This document shows, piece after piece, positions 47,140 to 58,801 of a stretch of 64,000 nucleotides of DNA. The notes under the pieces are model-generated. The model did no database searches. It saw only the letters and a program-made list of their open reading frames with translations, and was not told where the DNA came from. The position numbers were made by a program, and so were the translations under genes. The number at the start of each line of letters is the position of its first letter. The stretch's first letter is position 1. Source of the stretch: Alnus glutinosa (taxonomy: Eukaryota; Streptophyta; Magnoliopsida; Fagales; Betulaceae); assembly GCF_958979055.1 (NCBI RefSeq), contig NC_084889.1, forward strand, positions 1,364,001-1,428,000, given 5' to 3'.

Positions 47140-47810
47140 TTTATCTTTGTCTCGGATTTTTATCCTCGGAAAACTTGGAGCCTCGGTCGGATTAAAGCTT
47201 CGGTCGAACTTTATCCTCGGTAAAATTGGATCCTCGGCTCGGATTTCACTTTCGGTGAAATTGGACCCTCGGTCGGATTAGATCCTCGGTCGAATTTTAT
47301 CCTTGGTAAAATTGGATCCTCGGTTCGGATTTCACTTTCGGGAAAATTGGACCCTCGGTCAAATTTTATCCTCGGTAAGATTGGATCCTCGGCTCGGATT
47401 TCACTCTCCGTGAAATTGGACCCTCGGTCGAATTTATCCTTGACTCGGATTTTTCCTTTGACTCGGATTTTCACGGCTTCGGATTTTTCACCCTCTGGAA
47501 AATTGAACCCTTGGCTCGGATTTCACTCTCTGTGAAATTGGACCCTCGGTCGGATTTATCCTTGACTCGGATTTTTCCTTTGACTCGGATTTTCACGGCT
47601 TCGGATTTTTCACCCTCAGCTCGGATTTTCATGGCTTCAGATTTTTCAACCTCGGCTCGGAATTTATTCTTGGGTCAGGTTTTTTTTTTTTTTTTCAGCT
47701 CGGAATTTCAAACTCGGTCAGAATTTATCCTCGGCTCGGATTTTCACGGCTTCGGATTTTTCACCCTCGGGAAAATTGAACCCTCGGCTCGGAATTTCAC
47801 TTTACACGGA
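47140..47810. repeat. Tandem array 3, CTCGGCTCGGATTT-type units
   Basis: Irregular units built from CCTCGGCTCGGATTTCACTT, GGTGAAATTGGACCCTCGG and CTTTGACTCGGATTTTCACG. Less regular than arrays 1 and 2, but sharing the CTCGG word. Confidence 0.85.
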
Positions 47811-48380
47811 TTGCACCCATGAAGCAGTAGATCTTCAAGAAGTCGTAAATTTAATTGCCTGCGAATGAAAGATGGGTTGATGACGAACATGTCGCTTTCC
47901 ATTATATATGAAACGTAAATGGTTATTGTCAAGCACAATTATCAATTTTCAAACTCATATGCCGCCTCTTTTTATGTCTTTGTACAAAGTGTACGGAGAT
48001 TAGAAGCAGCTCTGCCCATTAACCTTTGTTTGTTAGAAAACAAAGAGATAGAAGTGCTTTATCAATTATCGTAATATTCTTGATTGGGTATGACATCTCC
48101 TTGAATATTAGTCAAACAAGAGGCTATTGAGTCAATTGCTGAATGCTAAAAATTAACAAATAGACCGAAAACACATTAGAATAAACTTATCTCATTTTTG
48201 ATGGGGTGAGTATCGATTTGGTGCCAACTGAGAATAAATTTGTCATATTTGTTGCATGTAAGCCCAGATCTGTGCGAATTCGCTTATGTTGATGAGAGAC
48301 GTGATATGATCGCAAGTCACCATTCTGATTTTTTTTTTTTTGTAAGGAACGATTTGTCGTTCCCACAGACGGCGCAAAAC

Positions 48381-48884
48381 TGTTAGAACAGTTTTCAGTC
48401 CGGTGACGTGTAGATCTTTGATTCGCCGTGTTCTTCGTAATCTGCAAGGAAGAACAAATAATGCGTCAAAAGGGGGGTCTCCCGACGTCCCCTCTCCGAT
48501 GCCTAAGTCAGTGGGCAATTTTGGAGAGTATTGAGAGTCGAGAGTTTAGTATATTTTTAGCACATATTCAAAGTATATTTTGTACCTGGGGTAGCAGCCT
48601 ATTTATAGGCATATAATTTTCAACCGCATTGTTCCACCTTCATGTCATGGCTGAGTGGGACCCATAGTAGGATGAGATAGAGGTTGAGTGAGAGAGTGGG
48701 AGAGTGGGACACTTACTCATGTGATAATGTATTTATCACCATGTGTTCCAAATATAGCCTTCAAGGTGTTATAAGATTTTGTTAAGCCTTAGTGACTGAG
48801 TGGGTTAAGTTGGGCCAGCAATATCAACTGGGCCCTGGTTCGGGTATAGGCCCATTTGCCTGAGGGATGATAATTTCCCTAACA
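48381..48884 (-). repeat. 5' LTR (element on minus strand)
   Basis: 504 bp, near-identical to 43375-43870. The tRNA-primer-like GCGCCGTCTGTGGGAA lies immediately inside it, at 48361-48376 on the minus strand. Confidence 0.9.
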
Positions 48885-51144
48885 ATTCTATTTATTCTAT
48901 ATGGGATCTGATAACCTTTGTAAATCTGACCTATTTTATAATGATTGTTAGGATGTTGTACTTCCAGAAAAAATGAAGGGAAAAAAAAAATGTACAGTTT
49001 GAAACATTAGAATATGTGACAATTTACATTACACTTATTACATAAGCGGTTAAATGATTGAATTTATCTGTTAATTTTTTTTTCACCCATATGACACCAG
49101 ACGTAGCACTTATAGACTATCATATAAATTTGTAAGAAATTATAATAAAAATTTTAATTTCCCAAATACTTTGTTTGGTAATACTTTTTTCTTTTTCTTT
49201 TTTATTTTTAGTTTCAAAATAAAAATATTAACAAAATACTCAAAATTACTTTTACTTGTATGTCATATTAATTTTATTTTTTTTAAAAATAAAAATAAAA
49301 GCACATTCTTAAAAACATTAATAAACGGAGGCGATCATTATACGCGCCTGTTCTCTCTTGGCTTTGTTGAGATGATGAGGGCACTTAATGCATAGCACGT
49401 TTTTAATTGATTACAAATTAATGAAATGGCTTTTCTATGTTATGGACCAAAATCAAAATAAAAGAAGAAAATATTTTAAATATTTATCTTTTCCACAATA
49501 GATACGAATTTACAAATTACATGTATATTACCTAGTTTTAAATTAAGATAGGAAAAAATAGAGTTCAAATTTTAAAATCTATATGAGAAGTCAAATAAAT
49601 AAATAATCTAAATTTTAAAACATTTCATCTATTTCAATTTTCAAGACAATAATAAAAAATTAAAAAACTTTTTTTTTTTTAAAAAAAAATGTATTATAAT
49701 TGGATACATGAAATATATTTCATGGTTACGCTATCTATGGCACAAATATTTTATAAAATTGATATAACATGATTTAGTTGTCATTATTTATTTATTTTTT
49801 TTATTTTTATTTTTTTCAAAAAATGACAATGACAAATATATATTTTTTTATTACTGATTCAGGTGACTTGGTGAGTCGATGACCTTTTATTAAAGCAGGT
49901 TTGATTGAAACCCGTCTGGCCGTCTGCATTAAAAACTTATGACGGCTCAACTAACTTGGAGTTTGTTTGGCTAACCATTATAACTTTTCCTTTATTTTTT
50001 TTTTCACTTTTCTCAAAAAAAATTAAATCAAAAAATTTTTAACTTTTTTACACTTTTTATATCACATTAATAATTTTTTATTACTATTCAAATAAAAAAA
50101 ACTTACTACAAAATAATTTTTTTTTTCATTTTTTAATAAAATATTCTCAAATTTTATATTTTATTAATTACTTTTTATTATTTTTAAATAAATATTTTCT
50201 AATACAATTACTTACCAACCAAATCCGACAATCACGATGGATGTACTATGAAAGCAACACCACCCATGAGCTGTCAAGGTCGATCATGAATTATGTGAGC
50301 ACGTCCAAGTCATGGTCCATGGAAGCGACACCCACCAGTCTCATAACCTGTCAACTGCCAAGGTTGGGGAGGAGTACCGGACTGGCCAATTTGCAACCTT
50401 GTAAATGAAGTGTTCATCTCTCATTGCAGCGCTTTAGAAATATCCCCGGCATTCTTTTATAGTTTTTTTTTTTTTTTCTTCCAAGTAGAATTTTACATCT
50501 ATTTAGATTTTTCAAATAAATAATATAAAATATTTTCTCAAATGTAAACCCCACAAACAAAAACACTTATAAAATCATACTTTTTTATATTAAGGTTAAA
50601 TGTTTTATTGGTACTTGAATTTTAGCAACTTTATTTTTTGCTATTTGAGTTTCAATTTGTATCATAGATAGTACTTCAGTTTTGAAAAAATACCAAATTA
50701 ACATAATTGTCAAATCACCCAAACACTTCCACATCACATACCCACGACATTTATTGATTTTGGGGCGAAATGACAATTATATGGGTGCTAACATGTCGCA
50801 AGGGATAGGTGTCGTGTTCCTAGTGGTGCTAAGTGGCAGTGATGTGGTGGACAATTAGTTTTTAGACGGAAAATTTGACTAGGGTACCAATTTGGTCTTT
50901 TCTCAAAACTGAGGTACCATTTGCGATACAAATTAAAACTCAAGTACCAAAAAATAAAGTTGTCAAAACTCAAGTACCAATAAAGTATTTAACCATTTAT
51001 ATTATATCATAATACGTTGTCAAACAAAAAACTCAAAAATCTAAAAAAACACATTAACAAACATACCTATTAATCTTGTAACATAATAATATTTCCTTCT
51101 TTTAAAATCGACATTAATCTTGCAACCTAATAATATATTTTTTT
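48885..51144. other. Intergenic, no gene recognised
   Basis: Very AT-rich with poly(T)/poly(A) tracts. It contains a hAT-like MITE (about 49975-50225) and the foldback element at 50594-50994. Confidence 0.45.
50594..50994. mobile_element. Foldback MITE (GGTTAAAT ends, GGTACTTGA repeats)
   Basis: The left arm GGTTAAATGTTTTATTGGTA and following 100 bp are matched in inverse at the right (ACTCAAGTACCAATAAAGTA, TTTAACC). Length is 401 bp with no coding capacity. Confidence 0.75.
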
Positions 51145-52352
51145 TTCCTTAAAGGAGGAGATCTATGAAATTTTTTGAAAGCGTGAGATATGTGAAGGAT
51201 TATAAATGATATATACAATATTTTTATTGCATAACTATCTTATAATGCTAATTTGACTGTTCAACCAATCATTTTTTTTTTTTAAAAAAAAAAAGACTAA
51301 TCCAAATGTCGTTTAAAAATGTAGTTTTTTATACAAGAAGAAAAATGCTACACACTTTCAAATGCACACCCCGTGATGTGGCACTAGAAATCACAATTAA
51401 ACTCTGTATGGATCATCAATAAGTTTCAGATTCAATAGTAAATTTTAGTATCACGCCAAAAATGTTCATTTAAAAGTGTGGGAATGAAAGTGTGTAAATC
51501 ACAATTAAACTCTGCATGGATCATCAATAAGTTTCAGATTCAATAGTAAATTTTAGTATCACGCCAAAAATGTTCATTTAAAAGTGTGGGGATGAAAGTG
51601 CATGTGTATAGAGATTTCTCTCTAAAGAATTATGTCACAGGGAGATCAAGTGTACTTCTACGGTATGTCTCCTGCAGGAAGGCCTTGTCGTTCAAGTGAG
51701 AAACCATGGACTCGTTTAGGACCAAAAATGTTATCGCCCATGGCAACTCAACCTGGTACTACAACTGTTTTCTGCTGTTCTTCGTTCTCTTATCAGATGC
51801 CCAGTTTCAGACCCTTCAAAACCTTACCTTTCGTCATGCCTAAAGCATTTTTTCGACATTCATGCACCATTCTTGACCCAAAAAACAAACCCATAAGAAG
51901 AAATCAAAAAGTCACTTTTTTCTGCAGCCCCAGAAACACTTACAGCTGAAAACGAAAGTTTAACCTCCACAACCTCAGAAGAACTTAATCCCTCCCAAGA
52001 AATTGAGGTCCAATTCTCCCCCTCTCTTTCTACTAGAGCTTATGCATGTAAGCGTGTATTTGTGGTGTGATCGAGTATGTGTTATTGTCTGAATTTTGTG
52101 GGTTCTTGAACTTTTAGAAAGCTGAGGTGGTGGTGAAGCCAATGGAGCCATGGCTGGTGCTGAAGTTCATATGGATGGAGAAGAATATATATTGGTCATG
52201 GTCTATGCTACTTTTGGCCCCGGAACGATGCCTAGGGGGAACTCAAGGCCACTTCAGAGAGTAAACCATGGATACTCCAGAAGAAAATGATTTTACTTCT
52301 TAACCAGGCTACGAATATCGTCAACTTGTGGCAGCCGGGTGGGACTCTATAA
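51145..52352 (+). pseudogene. PSRP3 (plastid 30S ribosomal protein 3, cS23) pseudogene, copy B
   Basis: Reading from ATG 51728/51740, exon 1 begins like a serine-rich transit peptide and continues, after at least one frameshift near 51850 and an in-frame stop near 51895, into SPSLSTRAYA. A retained intron (donor GTAAGC about 52046, acceptor CTTTTAG about 52119) is followed by EVVVKPMEPWLVLKFIWMEK. The conserved PSRP3 tail is then readable in another frame: YFWPRNDA, a TAG where tryptophan is expected (about 52230), then [20 protein letters not shown] to a stop at 52350-52352. PSRP3 is a nuclear-encoded plastid ribosomal protein. The frameshifts, a small deletion and the stops make this copy non-functional. 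Retention of the intron rules out an mRNA-derived copy. Confidence 0.78.
51388..51603. repeat. 108-bp tandem duplication
   Basis: AAATCACAATTAAACTCTG to GAAAGTGTGT (51388-51495) is repeated immediately at 51496-51603. Copy A of the pseudogene has only one unit. Confidence 0.85.
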
Positions 52353-53388
52353 ACGTGTAAATGTAGGGAATACTTTGCCTCATGGGGGAAAAAGTCGGGT
52401 TTGGACAAGTTCAAGAACATTTGAAATTTTAATTATTTTTATATCTACATTGTTCCAATTGCTTTTCTGCAATTCTGCCAAAGTTTATCCATTAATTCTC
52501 GAGCTACTCCCCAGTAGAGGGTCACAGATATAGCTTCACATTAATTCAAACGATAAAATGAGAGCGAGAGAGTTTTTAAGAAATTCACCTATTTGAGCAG
52601 ATTTCGAGCAGTTTGTCGACCTGTTTGGATATATGGATTTTATAAGGGCTCTCTCACATTTTGAGCAGCAAATCGTTAGATTCGAATTCAAGAATTGCAT
52701 TGCTTGATATTGCTAACATGTCTTGAGTATCTGGTCATCTTGATTACCCACATAAAGTGTTCTTTCTAGTTTTGTCCCCTATCTTAAATTCTAGTTTCGC
52801 CCTTGCCCGTTATGATTAGGACACGTATCTCATAATAGCACACGAGGAACATGTCTTAATTCCAACAAATCCAACTCCAACTAGAACTGAACTCAAGCCG
52901 AGACCGCCAATACAAGTGGTTTTTGCTTCTTTAGGCTACAAGCATTAGTTATTACTGTGATGTCTCTAAAACAAAGTACTAGCAAGTTATGTAAATATAT
53001 TTGTTAATGTGTTTTGGAAGTGTTTTTTATTTTTTGTTTGAAAAAGTGTTCTAACGTAACATAAAAGTGAAAATGATTTTAAGTATATTGTGAGTATTTT
53101 GAATTGTTTGTTAATGTTTTTGTTTTGAGAATAGAAATGTGCCATATAAATAAGTAAAGTTGTTCCAATCTCACATATCTCCGTCAAGGAATTGACCTGT
53201 AACGACCCAGAGAAAAGTGTAATTCAGGTTGTTACATGACAAATGAATGGAATTAGGCTAACACAAAAGCACTCACTCCTACCCTGCTTTCCTTTTCACA
53301 CGCCAAACACAATTCAAATTGTGTTAACTGTTCACTAGCTGTATATATAGCTCACTGATATTCAGAATTGACTCGATATTACATGAAG
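52353..53388. other. Intergenic, no gene recognised
   Basis: No ORF of note. The last 100-200 bp should include the 3' UTR of the plastid membrane protein gene. Confidence 0.45.
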
Positions 53389-56300
53389 CTAAAATTCGTC
53401 ATCAAGATTCAAACAGAGAAGGTAAGCGATTAAGCCAACCACTGGGACAAATCTTAGATAGTTTACTATACCAGCTTTGCTTTTCTGAACGTTTTGAAGG
53501 TTGCCACCTATCAACCAAGGCTGGAAAATTGTGTAAAAACATATATCCCAAATGAAGGCATAAGCCAGCCTCTCTGATCCCAGATAATTGACCAAGAATT
53601 CCCATCTCTCTCCTATGCTCCCAAAATTGCCTTCCATTCGACCAAAGAGAGCCCACAATGCAGATATGAGACATATGCCCCCACCAATCAGTCCAACAAT
53701 GGGTGCACCATTTGTCATCACAGAGCCCAGCTGAGAGCGCTTGGTTAGAGTATAGTCTGCATCTGACTCATTCAGCCGGATAGCCATGTAAGGTATCAGA
53801 AATGCTGCAATCAAAAGAATAATGGTGATACACGGTTAATAGGGCGCTTTAACCTGACTCTACTAGTTTTTTTCTGTCCTTCAAAAGAACTGACCCAATA
53901 GTAATACCGTGTTCTTTTATTTTTGACATCATCCAGATCACCATAATTTAAAATTAGCTTGTAGGAACCTTAACCGAGTATGATTAGCCCAGGCCTGGGC
54001 ACCACTAGTTCAAATTTAAGCAAATGGCAAAGTGTGCTCGTAACCTACATAATTAAGCCAGTCTAACTACTGGTTAAATATAAGAATTTGTGGCTAGAGA
54101 AAAAGAAAAAAGCATGAGAATTTGTAAAAGAGCATACTGTTTGTAAGGAACATCTGTAGGCCCCATAGAACATCCAGAGAGCCCTTGTATCTGTCCCTCT
54201 TACAATCCGTGAACAGCAAAGGAGCAAACATGAATGTCCACCCGATAACAAAATTGAATAATCCTTCAGAAACCTGATGATGGGAAAACGGCCCAATATC
54301 ATAAAAAAATTTAGATCTATAAGCATGGTGGCAAATGATGAGTGTCAACCAAATTTACTTTTCACTGTGATTCTTACCGGGTGAAGAACTGGGGCATCAA
54401 TTGGATAAATGCCAACTACTCTGCCAGAAGGTTTATTGCAGAAATTAACGGATCAAACACAATAAGAATTTGTTCCATAAACCAAAAAACAAAGAAATCA
54501 ACTACTACTTTTGCAGAATATGATATAGTCTACAGAACTATTACCAGCAGTAAATCAACTTTCAGCATCATATGCATGCTTTTTTAAAAAAAATAAAAAA
54601 TAAAAAATGAAGAGTTGTATATGCTGTTTTCTTATAAACCTATCAAAACAGCCACCAAACTGCCTATCCAGAGATCCCATACGAACCGGTATTATGTCAT
54701 TATGTGTGATTGCAGTTCTCCTAAGTGCAATGAAAACATGAATTTTTCTTTCCACATACACATTAATTTGGGAGCATCCGGCTGTCCAAAAGATTCAATG
54801 TTGATGAAGTCCTATGTAACAAAATGAGGTCTAGCATCCTTCCAAACACCCCAACCCCTTTTTCACTTCTCTTTTAAAAACAATGAAACATTTCTGTTCA
54901 TCTCAAAATTATGAATATCATATGTGCAATCATTATGAATATTATAGTATAAGAAACAAAACTATCTCCAACATTAGGACAAGGTCTCATTATTGACAAT
55001 TACTAGGTCAAAAGAGTTCCTAATAGTAGCATCAGGAATCCATCATAATTGAGAGAACACCCACAAATTGAGAAGATTAACATCACAAAATGGGTATAAA
55101 TAAGAATTGTTGTACATACCAGAGTTCATAAGAGGTAAGATAAAGAAAAAATTGAGAGAAAGGCCCACAAGGGAGTGTATTGTCTCTGAACTAATGGCCC
55201 ACACAGGATCTCCCTGTCATGATACAAGCAAAATTCGAGACTTAGCGTCAAATTGAAAGTTTGTCCAATCTATCTTGGTGTTATAACACAGCAGAGAATG
55301 AAAAGTTATGCTTGACTAGATTTCCCAAAAACAAAAGGAAAAAAGAAAGAAAACAATTTGACAGAAAAGTTTCTTGGGCATTATATACCTTATCAAAAGC
55401 ATTAATACAGCCATGCTACATCAGAAGATTCAAATATTTAACAACCTTGACTAATGGAAAGGGATTTTTTTTTGCCAACGATCGGTAAAGGGGGTTAAGT
55501 GTGACAGTTGGTAATTCGTGGGAACAACGTGTAAATAAGTGATAGTTGAATGCGGTTAACTGTAATCAACCCTTTAATTTTTTATTTTGTTAAGGAAATA
55601 AGCAGCTACCTCTGCAGAAGCAAAAGAGAATTCCATCCACACAGGAGTTTCAGTTTCACTTTATTTGGTATTTCAGGGCTACTCCAAAGAATTTTTTCCA
55701 TTGCTCGGCTTCTTTCTAATGTTTGGAATAGGATCCTGGACTTTTTTCAATTCAATAGCAGGCCTGGTAGCTACAATGATGAGTAGTTTTGGACAAAAGG
55801 GGATGCAAGGGAAAAGCTTTGGATTGCCATGGGCTGCACAGCCTGCACTGCACAGACCTTATGAGCTGCAAGTATCAAGCTTCAGAGTCCAATGACACAG
55901 AAACATATGTTAAATATCGTTTTAGTATCTATGATGGAATGAAGGGTTGCTTTAAAAACGCAAGTGTGTATCGAATCAAGCCTTGGGTGTTCGACTTAGT
56001 TTGCTGTCTCATTTGAGTCCCACTTTCATTGCCATTTCTAAGGGACTTCTTGATTGTTACATTGGATTATGCTTTGTTTTGAGCCTTGTACACTGCTTTC
56101 TAATTTATGCTTCTCATTGTACTACGCTAAATCACAACGCATTGGGAAGCATCATTTCAAAACACACAAATGATTTCAAAATCCGACAACAAATGCTTGA
56201 CAAGCAATTGGGAAAGAGCTTACTGGGGCATAAGGAAGCAAGAAGAGCCACAAAATGTAGACTCCCTCGGCGACCCACAGAATTATTTGCAGCACACGCC

Positions 56301-56607
56301 GTGAATTGTCGTCGTCGCCCTCTTCGGCGGATGGCGTGGCGGCGATAGTAGGCTTGCGGCGAGCAGCGTGGCACGCTGAGGTCCTTATATGATTGGAGAT
56401 GAGTGGTGGTGGAGTTGTAGCAGGCCACGTCTTAGCGTTCGAGGACGCTTGTGAATGTCTTGGTTTGGGAAATCGGGAGTGAGAGAGTGAAAGTGAAGGT
56501 TTTGAGCCAAAGGAGGAGTAGTTGTTGCAAAGCAAAGCTTGGGACGTCGTCGTTACGGTCGTCATCGTTCCTGAGGGTGGGAGAAAACAACTGCGTGGTT
56601 CAGCCAC
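53389..56607 (-). CDS. Uncharacterised plastid-targeted multi-pass membrane protein
   Basis: Coding exons, 5' to 3' on the minus strand: 56607-56224, 55213-55120, 54418-54378, 54273-54138, 53804-53389. All introns are GT-AG; the total is 1071 nt, 356 residues. Exon 3 is a 41-nt microexon joined through acceptor GCAGAG|TA; the alternative acceptor 4 nt upstream would give an immediate stop. The first 90 or so residues are rich in Ser, Thr and Pro with few acidic residues, typical of a chloroplast transit peptide. Seven hydrophobic stretches follow, e.g. RRVLQIILWVAEGVYILWLF, SLVGLSLNFFFILPLM, LFNFVIGWTFMFAPLLF, GAPIVGLIGGGICLISALWA and FVPVVGLIAYLLCL. I recall similar conserved plant proteins of unknown function but cannot name the family. 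The location (envelope or thylakoid) is an inference. It is transcribed away from HOP2. Confidence 0.85.
55590..55898 (+). other. Unexplained coding-like stretch in intron 1 of the plastid membrane protein gene
   Basis: On the strand opposite to the gene, a frame ending at 55895 reads a hydrophobic segment (EFFPLLGFFLMFGIGSWTFF) and then GLVATMMSSFGQKGMQGKSF, preceded by a TTTCAG acceptor-like site at 55674. The composition looks protein-like, but I do not recognise it and see no further exons. It could be a gene fragment carried in by duplication or an accident. Confidence 0.3.
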
Positions 56608-57774
56608 GAACGCCTAATTCAAGATTTGAAGACGAGTTCTCTTTTCGAAATTTCGTGGTTGATGCCGGGGTGAACTTGTACTTTGGGCCTTTGGGGGTTG
56701 GATTTCTTGAAGGAGCATATTCGTTAAAACGGTGACCGTTTTGGAGGGAGATCTCCTCTTAGGAGGATTTCTATTATTAATAAATCTCCTCACCTGATCG
56801 AAACAAACATATCCTGCCCACATCCATGGATAGGTAATAGCCCGCCATGGGCCACTGCTCGGTGACAGCCGCCCACTTTGCATCTTAGGTCTTCTTTTTT
56901 CTTTTTCTTTTTTTTGTGTAAAAATTATTTACAATTTTAAATACGAAGGCATAGTTATACTTTTATGTAAATTTCTGTTATTCAGTTTCTGAAAAAAATA
57001 ATGGAGTTTTAAAATGAATCATGTTGAGAAATAAAGAAAATTCATGCAACGAGGGGAAGGCTCCAAGCCTCCAAGTGTACAGAACAGGGCAAATTGTGAA
57101 AAGTAATACGAATCGAAATATGTTTTACTTTTTAAATTTTAATTCTTAAAAGTGATTTTTAAATGATGCGTCACATTTTTTAAAATGATAAGCCACGTAA
57201 GATTGTGACACATTATTTAAGAATCAATTTTAAAAAAAAAAAATTAAAATCTATAGCACTTCTCACATGAAATATGAAGGTGCCAAATGCAATGAAAGAT
57301 ATTTAAAAAAAAATAAAAAAAAAGCATGCAATAATCCTTCTCCCAACGAAATAGAGCATTGCTTTGAGCATATTTTATAGAGTTGTCCTTCAACTAGAGA
57401 TTTTCGGGAACCGTGTGGAAAAAAGGTCCAGAAAAATAATGGAGGTGTAAGAGACATTTTTCTTATAAATGTCATGAAGAAGATGTTGGACAGATGTAAT
57501 AATGATGAATATGAGTTTGAATACGGTAATAGGCTAATAGCGAAGAAAATTTTGGTTTAGGAGAAATATAAATAGTCGTATATGGTAGCGAGTGATCGAC
57601 AAATAATATTGAGGAAGAACAACATAAATAAAAATAAAAAATAAAAAATTTCCCGCCAAGAATCTAAAAGATGAATTAGAATGTGTCAATTGATTCGCTA
57701 AATAAATGTATAAGCATTGACATCATTGTGCAGGATCACGAGGGTTATGAAATTGCAACTAGAAGCAGAATCAC
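56608..57774. other. Intergenic between divergent genes, no gene recognised
   Basis: The stretch next to 56607 should hold the promoter of the plastid membrane protein gene. A MITE related to 7753-7876 lies at about 57128-57251. A TTTCCCGCC word (57649-57657) resembles an E2F site but is 1.5 kb from HOP2. Confidence 0.45.
57128..57251. mobile_element. Foldback MITE, relative of 7753-7876
   Basis: AAATGATGCGTCACATTT on the left pairs with GTGACACATTATTTAAGAATC on the right. Confidence 0.5.
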
Positions 57775-57936
57775 TTTTATGCAATAGAGCTTGTTGTGGC
57801 ATAGGCATTGGCTGCGTTGCATGCAACAGAATTTAGTCGTGATTTAGAGATACAACAAATCTTTTTAGACGGCGACGTTGCTCAAATTGTGAATTTTGTG
57901 AAAGTTGCGTGATGAAATTAGAGTGAAATTTATCTA
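57775..57936 (+). pseudogene. Remnant of an RNase H-like (RVT_3) domain from a non-LTR retroelement
   Basis: One frame reads ALAALHATEFSRDLEIQQIF then LDGDVAQIVNFVK, with a stop codon in place of a residue just before it. This matches the conserved EALAAL..A..F....G......L..GD...V core of RNase H-like proteins related to LINE polyproteins. Only this fragment is left. It is cut at its right end by the solo LTR. Confidence 0.6.
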
Positions 57937-58801
57937 TGTTAGGAAAGAAATTTGATTCTACCCAAATGAGCCAGGATCGTGGCCCATTAAGACTTACCAA
58001 TAGGCTTAGAGATCTGCCGTAACTACGTAAAGATCAAGGAGGGATAAAAATAGATATCAAGTCGGTTAAACACCGACTTGACATCTTACAGCGACCATAA
58101 AGAAAGTCCAACGTCGGTTAAATACCGACTTCACATCTTATAGATGACCATGAAGGAAGTCCCACGTCGGTTAAAAACTGACTTGGTTACTTACAAGTGA
58201 CCATGAAAGAAGTTCCATGACTCCCCGATATCAAGTCGGTTAAAGACCGACTTGGCAATGATCGTGAAGAATATGTCTCAGCCCCATGATCCGCACGAAA
58301 CGAAGGCGACCCCACGATGTCAAGACGGTTGAGGACTGACTTGGCAATAATCGTGGAGAATATTTCTCAACCCCATGATCCGCACGAAACGGAGGTGGCC
58401 CTACGATCTAATGCCAGTTGAGGATTGACTTCGCAACCTTTGCGGAGGTTGAACCACGACGCCACGATCCCAAGCGTGCTAAAGGCCGACTCGGCAACGG
58501 TCGTGGGAAGTACACCTCAATCCCACGATCGAAATAGTCGACACACTCTCCGGATCTGACACGTGGTCCAATAGAAGAATCGGATCGCTCTAAACATTTT
58601 ATGTATAAAATACCTCACGACTAAACAGGTAAAGATTAGATTGCTCATCGTGATTAAGAGTGATATACACTTGAGATAATATTGACAAAATCATCGGAGT
58701 GGGATTGTCGGACTCCCCCCCGACGTAGTCTTCTATTTTGCAGGACAGCAAAGATAGGCTCTTCCAGGTCTTCAGCTACCATACCAAAAACTGTTCTAAC
58801 A
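57937..58801 (+). mobile_element. Solo LTR (865 bp) with palindromic CGGTTAAA..CCGACTT repeats
   Basis: TGTTAGG...TCTAACA ends with a perfect 5-bp TSD ATCTA (57932-57936 and 58802-58806). A TATA box (TATAAAA, 58604-58610) on the plus strand gives the orientation. The first half (58055-58500) holds about seven diverged repeats around AAGTCGGTTAAACACCGACTT, each itself an imperfect palindrome. No internal retroelement sequence is present, so it arose by LTR-LTR recombination. Confidence 0.88.

Larger units (their letters stand above)
43375..48884 (-). mobile_element. Non-autonomous LTR retrotransposon with satellite-like interior
   Basis: Direct LTRs at 43375-43870 (496 bp) and 48381-48884 (504 bp) with TGTTAG...TAACA ends and a perfect 5-bp TSD ATTCT (43370-43374, 48885-48889). 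On the minus strand the right LTR is followed by a primer-binding-like TTGCGCCGTCTGTGGGAA and the left LTR is preceded by a purine tract ending GGGGGGTATC, so the element reads leftward. No gag, protease, RT or integrase can be read. The interior instead holds three tandem arrays. By eye the LTRs differ at about eight positions plus one 8-bp indel, implying a recent insertion. Mobilisation must depend on an autonomous partner. Best described as a LARD-like element. Confidence 0.92.

Noticed and set aside
43375-48884. Endogenous pararetrovirus as source of the LTR element
   Set aside because: Two LTRs, a 5-bp TSD and primer-site/purine-tract positions define an LTR retrotransposon. No viral movement or coat protein genes are seen.
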